Shown: positions 44,337 to 53,792 of the stretch, in pieces | Position numbering within the stretch: the first letter of the stretch is position 1 | Layout: each line of letters begins with the position of its first letter | Assembly: GCA_963714205.1 (NCBI GenBank) | Contig: CAVQNQ010000004.1 | Location: forward strand, 248,001 to 312,000 | Reading direction: 5' to 3' | DNA from: CAVQNQ01 sp963714205 | GTDB lineage: Bacteria; Acidobacteriota; Terriglobia; Bryobacterales; Bryobacteraceae | Length of the DNA stretch: 64,000 nt | The notes under the pieces: generated by a model | The model's input: only the letters and a program-made list of their open reading frames with translations | Databases searched by the model: none | Told to the model about the DNA's origin: nothing | Program-made: the position numbers and the translations under genes

Positions 44337-45692
44337 ATGCTCAAGCGTGTATCGATTTTCGCAGCGCTCGCGGCATGGTCGGCGCTGGCGGCCTCGCCGG
44401 TTGTGATGATCTCGGTCGACGGGCTGCGCCCGGACTACGTCACGAAGGCGGATGAACACAAGCTCTCGATTCCGGTTCTGCGCCGGTTCATGACCGACGG
44501 CACTTACGCCGATGGGGTAACCGGCGTGCTGCCGACGGTAACCTACCCATCGCATACCACGCTGGTCACCGGTGTGGCGCCGGCCCGGCACGGGATCGTC
44601 TCCAATACGGTCTTCGACCCCGAGATCCGCAATCTGCTGGGCTGGTTCTGGTATGCCGAGAACATACGTGTGCCCACCTTGTGGGACGCCGTCTTCGCGG
44701 CCGGGCTGGGAACGGCCAGCATTGGTTGGCCGGTGACGGTGGGGCAGAAGAGCATTCGATACAACATCCCGGAATATTGGAGGGCGGAGGTTTCGGAAGA
44801 CCGCAAGCTGCTGCGGGCCCTTTCCACGCCGGGTCTCATGGCCGATGTAGAGAAGGTCGCCGGTCCTTACCCGCCGGGCAACCGGACCGGTATCGAGGAC
44901 GACACGGTCCGCGCGCGGGCGGCGGCTTGGATCCTCCAGAAGTACCGGCCACGGTTTTTCACCCTGCATCTGAGCGCGCTCGATCACTCCCAGCATGGGC
45001 ACGGACCATTCAGCGAAGAAGCCAATCGAACCCTGGAGAGCCTGGATGGCGAGGTGAACCGGGTCCTCGAGGCAGCCAGAGCCGTGGACCCCGCAACCGT
45101 GGTGGCGGTGGTGTCGGACCACGGTTTTCTGCCCGTCGATCACCAGGTTAATCTCCTGATTCCGTTTCTCGATGAGAAGCTCATCGAGCTTGGGCCTCTC
45201 GCGGGCGAGATTATCCGTGTGCCGCAGGTGAAACGGTGGGATGCCATGGTGTGGCCTGACGGCGGGACCGCCGCGATCGTTTTGGCCCGGCCGTCGGACC
45301 AGGCGCTGACCGCGAGAGTCCGCAACCTGCTTTCCAGGCTGGCCGCCGATCCGGGCAACGGAATCGCGCGCGTCCTGGAGAAGGAGGAAATCGTGAAACG
45401 GGGCGGATTCCCCGATGCCTCGTTTCTGGTGGAGGCCGCACCGGGCTACGACATCGGGCTGGCCATCGAGGGGCCGCTGGTAACCAGCGCGCCGGGCACG
45501 GGAGACCACGGTTATCTGGCCGAGCGGCCGGAGATGCGCGCGTCGCTCTTCATCTTGGGCGCGGGCATTGCGGCTCACCGCGATCTTGGCGTCGTGGACA
45601 TGCGGCAGATTGCTCCCACCGTGGGGCAGTTGCTGGGCGTGAGCCTCCCCACCGCGGAACTGCCGGCGCTGGAAGTGCGGGCGGCCCATTAG
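44337..45692 (+). CDS. Exported alkaline-phosphatase-superfamily phosphodiesterase
   Basis: 451 residues with a signal peptide (VSIFAALAAWSALAAS). The fold is that of ectonucleotide pyrophosphatases: metal-binding DG in VVMISVDGLRPDYV, the nucleophile Thr in LPTVTYPSHTTLVTGVAPARHGI, HLSALDHSQHGHGP, VVSDHGFLPVDHQVN and GDHGYL for the remaining zinc ligands. It should hydrolyse phosphodiester or pyrophosphate bonds in the periplasm. Monocistronic; the next gene starts 80 bases later. Confidence 0.9.
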   Translation: MLKRVSIFAALAAWSALAASPVVMISVDGLRPDYVTKADEHKLSIPVLRRFMTDGTYADGVTGVLPTVTYPSHTTLVTGVAPARHGIVSNTVFDPEIRNLLGWFWYAENIRVPTLWDAVFAAGLGTASIGWPVTVGQKSIRYNIPEYWRAEVSEDRKLLRALSTPGLMADVEKVAGPYPPGNRTGIEDDTVRARAAAWILQKYRPRFFTLHLSALDHSQHGHGPFSEEANRTLESLDGEVNRVLEAARAVDPATVVAVVSDHGFLPVDHQVNLLIPFLDEKLIELGPLAGEIIRVPQVKRWDAMVWPDGGTAAIVLARPSDQALTARVRNLLSRLAADPGNGIARVLEKEEIVKRGGFPDASFLVEAAPGYDIGLAIEGPLVTSAPGTGDHGYLAERPEMRASLFILGAGIAAHRDLGVVDMRQIAPTVGQLLGVSLPTAELPALEVRAAH

Positions 45693-45772
45693 CTCCCAGC
45701 ACATCGGCCGGAAGATCTCGGCACCGTAGGTCCTGCGCGGCGAATGATATCGTAGATTTCCAGGGTATCGAG

Positions 45773-47392
45773 ATGACTTTTCGGCTCAGGATGGCGGCGT
45801 GGCTGGGCGCGCTGGCGGGGAGCCTGCTGTACGCGGACAGCTACGTGCGCCAGCCGGGGGCCGATGTCCAGCATTATGTGTTCCGCATAGCCCTGAGCGA
45901 CACAACCGACGAGATCTTCGGAGAAACCACCATCACGGTGCGCTTCGTCGAAGACGGGATCGCCGAATTCACGCTCGATCTCGCGTCCGCGGCCAAGGGG
46001 AAAGGCATGAGCGTCACCGGGGTCGCCGCGGGAAACGCGCCAGCCCGGTATACGCATCGCGGCGACCGGCTCGCCATCGAGGTCGTTCCGGCATCGAAGG
46101 CCGGCGAGCTGCGAGAGTTCACCGTGAAGTACCACGGCGTCCCGGCTGGCGGATTGCGCATCGGGGCGAATCTGTATGGCGAACGCACCTTCTTCAGCGA
46201 TAATTGGCCCGACCAGGCGCGCCAGTGGCTGCCCACAGTCGATCATCCGTATGACAAGGCTTCGAGCGAATTCATCGTGACGGCTCCCGCCAAATATCAG
46301 GTGATCGCCAACGGGCGCCTGGAGGAGACCATCGACTTGGGCGGCGACGAAGACCTTAGGGTCACCCATTGGAAGGAATCCGCGCCCATCGCCGCATGGC
46401 TGAACTGCATCGGCGTGGCGCGCTTTGATTCCCGAGGTTTCGGCATGGCCGCCGGGACGCCGCTCGAAACGTGGGTGTTTCCCAAGGACCGCGAGGAGGG
46501 CGCCCTGACGTTCGAGGAGCCGGAGCGCCAGGCCATGGAGTTCTTCGCCGAGCGCATCGGTCCCTACCCTTATGAGAAGCTGGCGGCCGTCCAGGCCGCC
46601 GGACAAGATGGCGGGATGGAGTATGCCAGCGCCATCTTCTTTGGCGAAAAGCGCGTCACGGGCAGCCCGGCATCCGAGCTGGTCTGGCACGAGGCGGCCC
46701 ACCAGTGGTTCGGCGATTCGGTGACTGAGAAGGATTGGGACGACGTGTGGCTGAGCGAGGGCTTCGCCACGTATTTCGCGCTGCTGGCGGTGGAGCATTT
46801 CGAGGGCCGCGACGCCTTTGTGGCCGGCCTCAAGCGCAGCCGCGACACCATCTTCAGAACCGAGCTGAGGCTGCCGGGAGTTGCGGTGGTGCAAAACCAC
46901 CCCTGGACCGGAATCCCGAATCCGATCGTCTATCAGAAAGGCGGCTGGGTGCTGCACATGCTCCGCGGCTACCTGGGGACGCCGGTGTTCTGGCGAGGCA
47001 TCCGCGAATATTACCACCGTTACCGCGATTCCAACGCCTCGACCGCCGATCTGCGCAAGGTCATGGAGGACGTTTCGGGCAAGGACCTCGCCTGGTTCTT
47101 CAAGCAATGGCTATACCACGCGGGGTCGCCGGTGCTGGAGGGCGACTGGCGGTACAACGCGACCTCCAAGAAAATCGAGATCGATTTAGCCCAGGTGCAG
47201 CCGGGCGAGGTCTACCGGCTTCCGCTCGAAGTAGCGGTCAGGGGCGCGGGGCACGGTCCGGAGGCGATCGCCAGGATCGAAATGACCGCCCAACGGCAGC
47301 GCTTCGAAATCGCGGCGGAAAGCGAGCCGGCGGCGGTGCAACTCGACCCCCACACCTGGGCGTTGATGGACGCGAATTTCACGAAAAGGTGA
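45773..47392 (+). CDS. Exported M1-family metallopeptidase
   Basis: 539 residues with an N-terminal signal (MAAWLGALAGSLLYA). Zinc site H306EAAH310 and E329 (SEGFATYF) with the exact HExxH-x18-E spacing of the M1 family. The exopeptidase motif GAMEN appears as GGMEY (near residue 281), seen in several bacterial M1 proteins of unproven aminopeptidase activity. The catalytic Tyr is probably in PNPIVYQKGGWVLHML. The C-terminal 90 residues form a beta sandwich. A peptide-scavenging role in the periplasm is likely. Confidence 0.9.
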   Translation: MTFRLRMAAWLGALAGSLLYADSYVRQPGADVQHYVFRIALSDTTDEIFGETTITVRFVEDGIAEFTLDLASAAKGKGMSVTGVAAGNAPARYTHRGDRLAIEVVPASKAGELREFTVKYHGVPAGGLRIGANLYGERTFFSDNWPDQARQWLPTVDHPYDKASSEFIVTAPAKYQVIANGRLEETIDLGGDEDLRVTHWKESAPIAAWLNCIGVARFDSRGFGMAAGTPLETWVFPKDREEGALTFEEPERQAMEFFAERIGPYPYEKLAAVQAAGQDGGMEYASAIFFGEKRVTGSPASELVWHEAAHQWFGDSVTEKDWDDVWLSEGFATYFALLAVEHFEGRDAFVAGLKRSRDTIFRTELRLPGVAVVQNHPWTGIPNPIVYQKGGWVLHMLRGYLGTPVFWRGIREYYHRYRDSNASTADLRKVMEDVSGKDLAWFFKQWLYHAGSPVLEGDWRYNATSKKIEIDLAQVQPGEVYRLPLEVAVRGAGHGPEAIARIEMTAQRQRFEIAAESEPAAVQLDPHTWALMDANFTKR

Positions 47393-47405
47393 AGGCTGAC
47401 AGGTT

Positions 47406-48938
47406 CTAACGCGGCACAATCGTGTAGCTGCGATCCCAATAAGGCATATTGCCGATCGAGTCGCCGGAGACGACGATCTCCACTCGCCGGTTAAGCTCTC
47501 GACCTTCCGCCGTGGCATTGGAGGCTATGGGCCTGCTGTCACCGATGGACCGCGCCACGATCACATCCGCCGGCACGCCGCTCTGAATCAACGCCGCGCG
47601 AACCGCCTCCGCGCGCCTGGTATTGCTGCCCTCGCCGTTGTCATCCACTTCCACTCTCAGTCCGCTGCGGGCTGTAATCACCGCGGCCACTTGCACCAAC
47701 CGGCCGGCCACCGCCGGACGCAGCATACCACCGTCAAACTCGCTCGCGGGTATTGTGACTACCAAGCCTCGCGGTGTGTCGAGCGTCTCCAGCGACGATG
47801 CGCCAAGTTGTTGGTAAATGCTCATCCGGAGATCGCGCTTCTGCTGAGCGGCGAGTTTTTCCGGCGGCTCCTGTATCGCCACCAGGGACGCAGGAGGCGG
47901 GGGTGGAGCGGCTGCAGCGGCCGCCTGTTGTGCTTCGGCCTGATTGAGTGCGCTGCGCTCCTGATCCAGAGCCATGCGATCAGCCGAAGATTGTGCCTGA
48001 GCCGCCTGCGCTGCCGCCTCGGCCTGCAGCCGGCGCTCCCGTTCCCGTGCGGCTTCGGCCTTGGCCGCCGCCACTTCTTCGTCGGCCTTGCGTCTCTGCG
48101 CGATGATGCGCGCATCTTCCGCGGTCTGGGCGGCCTCGCGCGCGGATGCAATCACCTGGCTCTTATCGGAGTGGCTGGCCTGCAGGTCCTGGGCGTTGCG
48201 CAGCAGTTCCTGCGCGCGGGCGAACGTGTCGGCGGCATATTGAGCCGCGCCCATCGCCGCGGCGATTTGCACGGCGTTCTGCGCCTGATAAACCTCTACG
48301 ATCTCCTCATATTGGCTCATCGGCACGCGCGGCCCATTGCCCTCCGCCGCCACCAGATCGGCCGGAACGTTGTAAGTGTAGTTCCCGCGCGGCAGTAGTT
48401 CGTATCTTGCTCGAATGGGTTCGATCTTGCCGATGGTATCGGGGCGGATCTGGTTCTCCAATACCACCACATCGCTCGGTTCGCGCACCGCCGCGTAGGG
48501 CTCCGCTGTCACGATTAATCCGAAGGCTTGCAGGTCCGTGGTTACGCGCAGTTTCGCCTTGTCGGAACTGCCGGCCAGTACTTCGCCCAAATTCTTGGCA
48601 TGCCCTTCCGGCGTGATCGCCCACAGCACGTACGTCAGATATTCAGGTCCATAGCGCGTCGGCGGCAAAATATGATCGAAGCGGGCATCGATCTCCGTGT
48701 GTCCCGCTTTCGACTCCACTGTGGCATCGCCCTTCGCTTCCGGGAGCAAAACCGTGCCGCGAAAATCGATCTGCGTGGGGCCGCTGCGGTATTGGTAATT
48801 GACAGCGTCAACCGTGCGCGCGATCACAGTCACGCGGTAAAGCGGAACATTTTGCGCAGGCGGATCTACCGCCTGGCCGCGGACGGTCACCGCCGTCGCG
48901 ATCCCAAGTGCAATGATGGCAAAACTCTCGAGTTTCAT
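47406..48938 (-). CDS. OmpA-family outer membrane protein with coiled coil
   Basis: 510 residues. Signal peptide (LESFAIIALGIATAVTVRGQ), a beta-rich N-terminal region, a long Ala/Glu/Arg coiled coil (about 215-330; KADEEVAAAKAEAARERERR), a Pro-rich hinge (PPPPPAS) and a C-terminal OmpA peptidoglycan-binding domain (GLRVEVDDNGEG, AEAVRAALIQSGVPADVIV, RELNRRVEIVV). It likely ties the outer membrane to the cell wall. The start is the ATG at 48938 with AAGGAG six bases upstream; the ATG at 48944 touches that site. Confidence 0.85.
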   Translation of the reverse strand: MKLESFAIIALGIATAVTVRGQAVDPPAQNVPLYRVTVIARTVDAVNYQYRSGPTQIDFRGTVLLPEAKGDATVESKAGHTEIDARFDHILPPTRYGPEYLTYVLWAITPEGHAKNLGEVLAGSSDKAKLRVTTDLQAFGLIVTAEPYAAVREPSDVVVLENQIRPDTIGKIEPIRARYELLPRGNYTYNVPADLVAAEGNGPRVPMSQYEEIVEVYQAQNAVQIAAAMGAAQYAADTFARAQELLRNAQDLQASHSDKSQVIASAREAAQTAEDARIIAQRRKADEEVAAAKAEAARERERRLQAEAAAQAAQAQSSADRMALDQERSALNQAEAQQAAAAAAPPPPPASLVAIQEPPEKLAAQQKRDLRMSIYQQLGASSLETLDTPRGLVVTIPASEFDGGMLRPAVAGRLVQVAAVITARSGLRVEVDDNGEGSNTRRAEAVRAALIQSGVPADVIVARSIGDSRPIASNATAEGRELNRRVEIVVSGDSIGNMPYWDRSYTIVPR

Positions 48939-49052
48939 GGCCATCTCCTTCCTGGCTTAATAAGAGGGCACTTGGGTTGCCACCGACTCGTGCTGAAGCA
49001 CTTAGCGGACATCGCATGTCGAGCTGCGGCGCGGCACTGAATGGATTGGCCA

Positions 49053-50453
49053 TCATGGGTTCGCGCCCCGGAATTTGTCGAAGGGAGCCGCGTCTTCCAC
49101 GTGCAGACGGAAACCGAGCACAGATGCGGGTCCCCGGTTTCGGTTGTAGCCCGGATTCGTTACGCGCTGGTAATCGATGGCAATCGAGATCCCCCGCCAG
49201 ACGTGAGCCGTATAGTAAGTCTCGAAAATCTCCTCCAAGCCGTAGTTCAGTGCTCCATCGCCCAGAATGAAGCCCAGCCCTCCCAGCGCCAGGTAGCGCC
49301 TGTGATCCCCGGAAATCCCGTCGGCGACGAATGCCGCGCCCACTTTATCCTGCGGACGGCGCCAGGGCTTGCCGCGAAAATCAGAGCCAATCTCCGCGGC
49401 GCGGTCGATTTCCGTATAGGCGAAGGATTCAGTGGCGCCATCGTTCCATCCCAAGCGTCCAAAGGCCCGCCACAAAGAAGTCAACTCCTGCTCAGCATTC
49501 AGACCGAATCCGTATTTGACCCTTCCCTGTTTCCGATAAAGGGTGACGTCCGGAACGGGATCCTTGCCCGACAAATAGCCGTCGATGGCTTCTCGATAGC
49601 TGCCCATATCGGCATGATTGACGAAGCCGAGCGCCCGCACCACGCTGGCGCGATTCCGAAGGAAGGCCGGGTGGTATTCCAATTCGAAATTCTCGCCGCG
49701 CGCGCGAGAAATGTCCCAATCGAGTTGGATGCCGTTGGCCACCGTCGGCATCAGCAACTCGCCATAGCGAGCGGCCCAGGATTTGGCGAAGAATTCGGCC
49801 ACCAGTCCATACGTGTAGCCGCGCGTATCGGCGGCATAGTCATAAGCGCCGTTATTCACGATTGCCCAGTTCATGAACTGAAGATGGCTGTCGCTGCCAA
49901 CCGAGTTCAGGTCGAAGAAGTCGACCGTGCTCATCTTTCCCACGCGAAGTTCCAGGCGCCGGACCGGAACGGTAGAGGCAAGCGACAAAGGGTTGCGCGT
50001 CGCCTCGGTGGTCTCGCTGCTCAAGGGGATCGTATAGTGCAGCATTACCCGGGCGACATACGGGGCCGCCCCCAGCGTGGGATTGCGGACCACATCCACG
50101 TTCGGAAAGCCGGCGATGCCCAGCGTGCTGCTGAGGCCGGCTCCCCCGGCGCTTTCGATATCGGTGAGAATCTCGAGGTTCTTCGAGATCTGGAAACCGG
50201 TGTAGAGCGTCTCGACTCGCGAGGTAGCGTGCCCCCCGGCCGGCAGAAAGCTGTTCGGCCCGGAGTATTTGGCATCGAAAGGCGGATACTGCTGGCGAAT
50301 GAAATTCCCTTGCACGGAAACCCATAACCGGTTGTAGAACGAGTCCTGGCTTATCGCGGCGGGCTCCGGCGTCTCGTCTTGAGCGCACAAGGACCAGGGG
50401 GCAAGAATGAGGAGAGTCAGGAAAAATCGCAAGCTCTCTTTATCGTTGGTCAC
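49053..50453 (-). CDS. Carbohydrate-selective porin (OprB-like)
   Basis: About 466 residues. Signal peptide (LRFFLTLLILAPWSLCAQ), then the porin body with alternating strands; FNPDVRNPT-type and the closing block TAHVWRGISIAIDYQRVTNP plus NRGPASVLGFRLHVE are the OprB/carbohydrate porin end pattern. It is a passive outer-membrane channel for sugars or small acids. The start is not settled: GTG 50453 (MTNDKESLRF) is preferred, TTG 50471 and 50432 are alternatives. It is divergent from the PstS-like gene, with a Pho-box-like repeat in between. Confidence 0.82.
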   Translation of the reverse strand: MTNDKESLRFFLTLLILAPWSLCAQDETPEPAAISQDSFYNRLWVSVQGNFIRQQYPPFDAKYSGPNSFLPAGGHATSRVETLYTGFQISKNLEILTDIESAGGAGLSSTLGIAGFPNVDVVRNPTLGAAPYVARVMLHYTIPLSSETTEATRNPLSLASTVPVRRLELRVGKMSTVDFFDLNSVGSDSHLQFMNWAIVNNGAYDYAADTRGYTYGLVAEFFAKSWAARYGELLMPTVANGIQLDWDISRARGENFELEYHPAFLRNRASVVRALGFVNHADMGSYREAIDGYLSGKDPVPDVTLYRKQGRVKYGFGLNAEQELTSLWRAFGRLGWNDGATESFAYTEIDRAAEIGSDFRGKPWRRPQDKVGAAFVADGISGDHRRYLALGGLGFILGDGALNYGLEEIFETYYTAHVWRGISIAIDYQRVTNPGYNRNRGPASVLGFRLHVEDAAPFDKFRGANP

Positions 50454-50494
50454 GCGCGCAACAGATGTCAACGATTTCGCGGCGCCTCATGGAA

Positions 50495-50523
50495 CATTCA
50501 CGATTTCGTAACAGTAGAGTAAT
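50495..50523 (+). promoter_or_regulatory. Pho-box-like 11-bp-phased repeat before the PstS-like gene
   Basis: CATTCAC (50495), GATT, TCGTAAC (50506), AGTA, GAGTAAT (50517): three half-sites of seven bases with four-base spacers, the geometry of PhoB sites and the same TAAC core as at 37716. It lies 50 bases before the PstS-like start and within the divergent promoter region of the porin. Confidence 0.45.
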
Positions 50524-50572
50524 TTGCAGCCCAGGGCTGGATAATGTCAGGATTATAGGGACACCGACGAGC

Positions 50573-52025
50573 ATGACCGTCTGCCGGCCGATTTGGATGA
50601 TCCGTCTCGCTTTGTGCTGCGCCGCGGCCGGCTGCGCGCTGGCTTGGCAACCGGACCAACCCGGAGCGATCCGGCGGCTCTATGTCGAGCCGTTCGTCAC
50701 CAAAGCGGGGGGCGAAAAACTCAGGCAGGACCTGATCGCCGAGCTTCGCAAGGTGAGCTCCGCTTCGCTGGTATCGGGCGAATCCGGCGCGGACGCGATC
50801 TTAGGCGGCGGCGGAGAGATCTGGATCAAGGGGTACCGCAGTCTGAATCCGCGGTCCGGCAGGCTGCCAACTTCCGGAACGCCCGTCTATAGCGGCTATC
50901 TATCCGTGGAGCTGCGAAATCCGAAAGGCGAAACTCTCTGGTCGTACCTGGCGACGCCAGGGGCCGCTTCGGATGACGTTTCGAAAGAACTCTCGAAGCG
51001 TATCGCCAAACACGTGGCGGAAGCGTTAGCCCAGGTGGCAGTGCCCTCTCGAACAGCGCCTGTCCTTCAACCCACGACCCTTCTGAAGGGGGCGGGCGCT
51101 ACCTTCCCCTATCCCGTCTACGCAAAGTGGATCACGAATTACAGGCGCGAGAATCCGGCCGTGGAGATCGCGTACGACGCGGTCGGCTCCGAAGCGGGGG
51201 TTCGCAGACTGCTTGCCGGCGGCGCCGATCTCGGCGCTTCGGACTCTCCGGAGGCTATTCGCGAGATTGCGCCGGGCGAAGAATCCAGCTATCTGCTTTT
51301 CCCGTCGGTCGTCGGCGCGGTGGTCCCGATCGTTAACCTCCCCGGCTTTCCGAGCGACATCGCCTTCACGCCGGAAGCCCTGGCGGGCATCTATCTCGGC
51401 CAGATCAAGAAGTGGAACGACCCGGTCTTGAAGCAGGCGAATCCGCACCTTCACCTTCCGGATCTGGATATCGTGGTGGTGCATCGCGCCGACGGCAGCG
51501 GCACGAGTTATGCCTGGACCGAATACCTGTCCAAGACGAGACTCGCAGTGGCAGGCCCAGGTGGGCGCCAGCATGGCTCCCCGGTGGCCCATCGGCCGCG
51601 CGGCAAACGGGAATGATGGTGTGGCCAAGCTGGTGAAGGAGTTGAGCGGATCGATCGGCTACGTGGAGTTCGTTTACGCGCTCGAGAACCATCTGAGCTT
51701 TGGGAAAGTCCGCAACCGCAACGGCGAGTTTGTGGGAGCCAGCCTGGAAAGTATCGCCCTGGCAGCCAAGCGCGGCGCCGAGATCGGCGATGACTTCAAG
51801 GTCTCCATCGTGGATTCCCCGGACGCGGGCGCTTACCCCATTGCGTCGTTCACCTGGTTTGTCGTCCCGGCTCATATTGCCGACGATGCCAAGCGAAACG
51901 CCATAGCGGGTTTTCTGAAGTGGGCGCTCGGTCCCGGCCAGAGGCAGGCCGCCGCGCTCGGGTATCTCGCGCTGCCTCGCGACTTAGTGACTAAGGAAGA
52001 GGAAGCGATCGCCAGGATTCGCTGA
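50573..52025 (+). CDS. PstS-like phosphate-type binding protein with extra N-terminal domain, one frameshift
   Basis: After a signal/lipobox-like start (LALCCAAAGCALAWQ) comes a domain of about 140 residues (PFVTKAGGEKLRQDLIAELRK; LGGGGEIWIKGYRSLNP) resembling DUF4136/CsgG-type lipoprotein modules. The PstS fold follows: LLKGAGATFPYPVYAKWITNYR, GADLGASDSPEAI, ADGSGTSYAWTEYLSKT. At about 51555 one base shifts the frame; the rest (WQAQVGASMAPRWPIGRAAN; GSIGYVEFVYAL; FTWFVVPAHI) is normal to 52025. The permease starts 10 bases later. Phosphate or another oxyanion is the likely ligand. Confidence 0.8.
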
Positions 52026-52035
52026 CTTCGCCCGC

Positions 52036-53784
52036 ATGTCGCTCAACCTCTGGCGCAAGTCTTCGGAGTTTTCGCCCCAGGCCGATCCCAAGCGGCCGGC
52101 GCTGGGCCTCGCGGACCTGGCGGTCGGTCTCGGCATCCTGACGCTGCTGTATGTCGTGGCGCGCGTCGGAGCGGAATCGTTAGTCAAATTCAGACCTCCG
52201 GAGATTATTCCATCGGTAAGTCTCGACCCTCGCAATCTCCCAAACTACGCCGCGCGCTCGACGCTTCGCATGTTTATTGCGCTGGGACTTTCCACGCTAT
52301 TCACGTTCGTCTACGGCTATGCCGCGGCGCGCAGCCGGCGAGCCGAGCGCGTCTTGATACCCATGCTGGATATTTTGCAGTCGATTCCGGTCCTGGGATT
52401 TCTCTCCGTAACCGTGACGGCTTTCATCGCTTTATTCCGCGGGAGCCTGCTGGGGTTGGAAGCGGCCTCGATTTTCGCCATCTTCACCGGACAGGCGTGG
52501 AACATGACCTTCTCGCTCTATCAATCGCTGCGGTCGGTGCCCCGCGAACTGGAGGAGATGGCGGAGTTGTACCGGCTATCGAAGTGGGAGCGCTTCACAA
52601 GATTGGAGCTGCCCGCTTCGGTGATCGGCCTGGTGTGGAACGGCATGATGAGCTTTGGCGGGGGCTGGTTTTTCCTGGCCGCCAGCGAAGCCATCAGCGT
52701 TCTGAACCGGCAATATACGTTGCCGGGCATCGGCTCGTACGTGGCGGCGGCCATCGCGGCCATGGATTTCAAGGCGCTCGGCTGGGCCATCGGGACCATG
52801 ATCGCGCTGATCCTGCTCATCGATCAGATTTTCTGGAAGCCTCTGGTGACCATAGCGGACCGCTACAAGCTCGAACTCAGCGCGGGAGAGGAGCGCCGCT
52901 TCTGGCTGGTCGATCTTTGGCGCTCCGCCTCGCTGCCCCGGTATGCCGGGCAGCTCGTGGAGCCGGTCTTTCGCTGGCTGGATCGATGGCTGGCGAAAGC
53001 CACAGCGGTTCCGGCGAAAACGCCTCCGAAAAAGCTCTCGCCGACGGGGGATCGCGTCTATAACACCGTTCTCGCGTTGGTTGCGGGAGTACTGCTGGTC
53101 GAAGCCGTTCGTTTTGTGCTGGCGGAAGTCGGCATCGGCGAAGTGGGCCATGCCGCGCTCCTGGGCCTTGCGACGGGCGGCCGCGTGATCGCCCTGGTGA
53201 TTTTCAGCACCCTGGTTTGGACGCCGATCGGCGTGGCCATCGGATTCAGCCCCAAGCTGGCCCGCGTCTCTCAGCCTGTCGTGCAGATCCTGGCGTCTTT
53301 CCCCGCCAACTTTCTTTTCCCCTTCGCGACTCTCGGTTTCATCAAGCTGGGGCTGAGCCTGAACTGGGGAAGTATGCTGCTGATGGCCTTGGGATCCCAG
53401 TGGTATTTGTTGTTCAACGTAATCGGGGGCGCTCAGGCCATCCCCAACGATCTGCGTGAAATGGCGGCGAACGTGGGGCTCCGGAGGGGCCGGGAGTGGA
53501 GAACCCTCATTGGACCTGGAATTTTCGCCTCGTGGGTGACCGGCGCCATCACGGCCTCGGGCGGCGCTTGGAATGCCAGCATCGTTTCCGAACTCGTGTC
53601 CTGGGGAAACACCACCTTGAGAGCCGCCGGGCTCGGCGCGTACATTTCCGACGCGACCGCCAAGGGCGACTGGCCGCGGATCGCTTTAGGAGTCGGACTC
53701 ATGAGCATTTTCGTGGTCGGATTGAACCGCCTGGTGTGGCGACCGCTGTACGAAATAGCCGGGACCAAGTACCGGCTGGAGTAA
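52036..53784 (+). CDS. ABC transporter permease, two fused NitT/TauT-type domains
   Basis: 582 residues containing two BPD_transp_1 domains: the first has LRMFIALGLSTLFTFVYGY and the EAA loop ELEEMAELYRLSKWERFTRL; the second has VIALVIFSTLVWTPIGVAIG and an EAA loop DLREMAANVGLRRGREWRTL. Such fused permeases belong to the nitrate/sulfonate/bicarbonate group, not to the phosphate PstC/PstA type, yet the gene lies between a PstS-like binding protein and its ATPase. Nine bases separate it from the ATPase gene. Confidence 0.88.
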   Translation: MSLNLWRKSSEFSPQADPKRPALGLADLAVGLGILTLLYVVARVGAESLVKFRPPEIIPSVSLDPRNLPNYAARSTLRMFIALGLSTLFTFVYGYAAARSRRAERVLIPMLDILQSIPVLGFLSVTVTAFIALFRGSLLGLEAASIFAIFTGQAWNMTFSLYQSLRSVPRELEEMAELYRLSKWERFTRLELPASVIGLVWNGMMSFGGGWFFLAASEAISVLNRQYTLPGIGSYVAAAIAAMDFKALGWAIGTMIALILLIDQIFWKPLVTIADRYKLELSAGEERRFWLVDLWRSASLPRYAGQLVEPVFRWLDRWLAKATAVPAKTPPKKLSPTGDRVYNTVLALVAGVLLVEAVRFVLAEVGIGEVGHAALLGLATGGRVIALVIFSTLVWTPIGVAIGFSPKLARVSQPVVQILASFPANFLFPFATLGFIKLGLSLNWGSMLLMALGSQWYLLFNVIGGAQAIPNDLREMAANVGLRRGREWRTLIGPGIFASWVTGAITASGGAWNASIVSELVSWGNTTLRAAGLGAYISDATAKGDWPRIALGVGLMSIFVVGLNRLVWRPLYEIAGTKYRLE

Positions 53785-53792
53785 TTAGCGCA

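Noticed and set aside
53496..53792. Longer start for the ABC ATPase
   Set aside because: The extra residues come from the wrong frame of the permease gene; the ATG at 53793 fits the family start.
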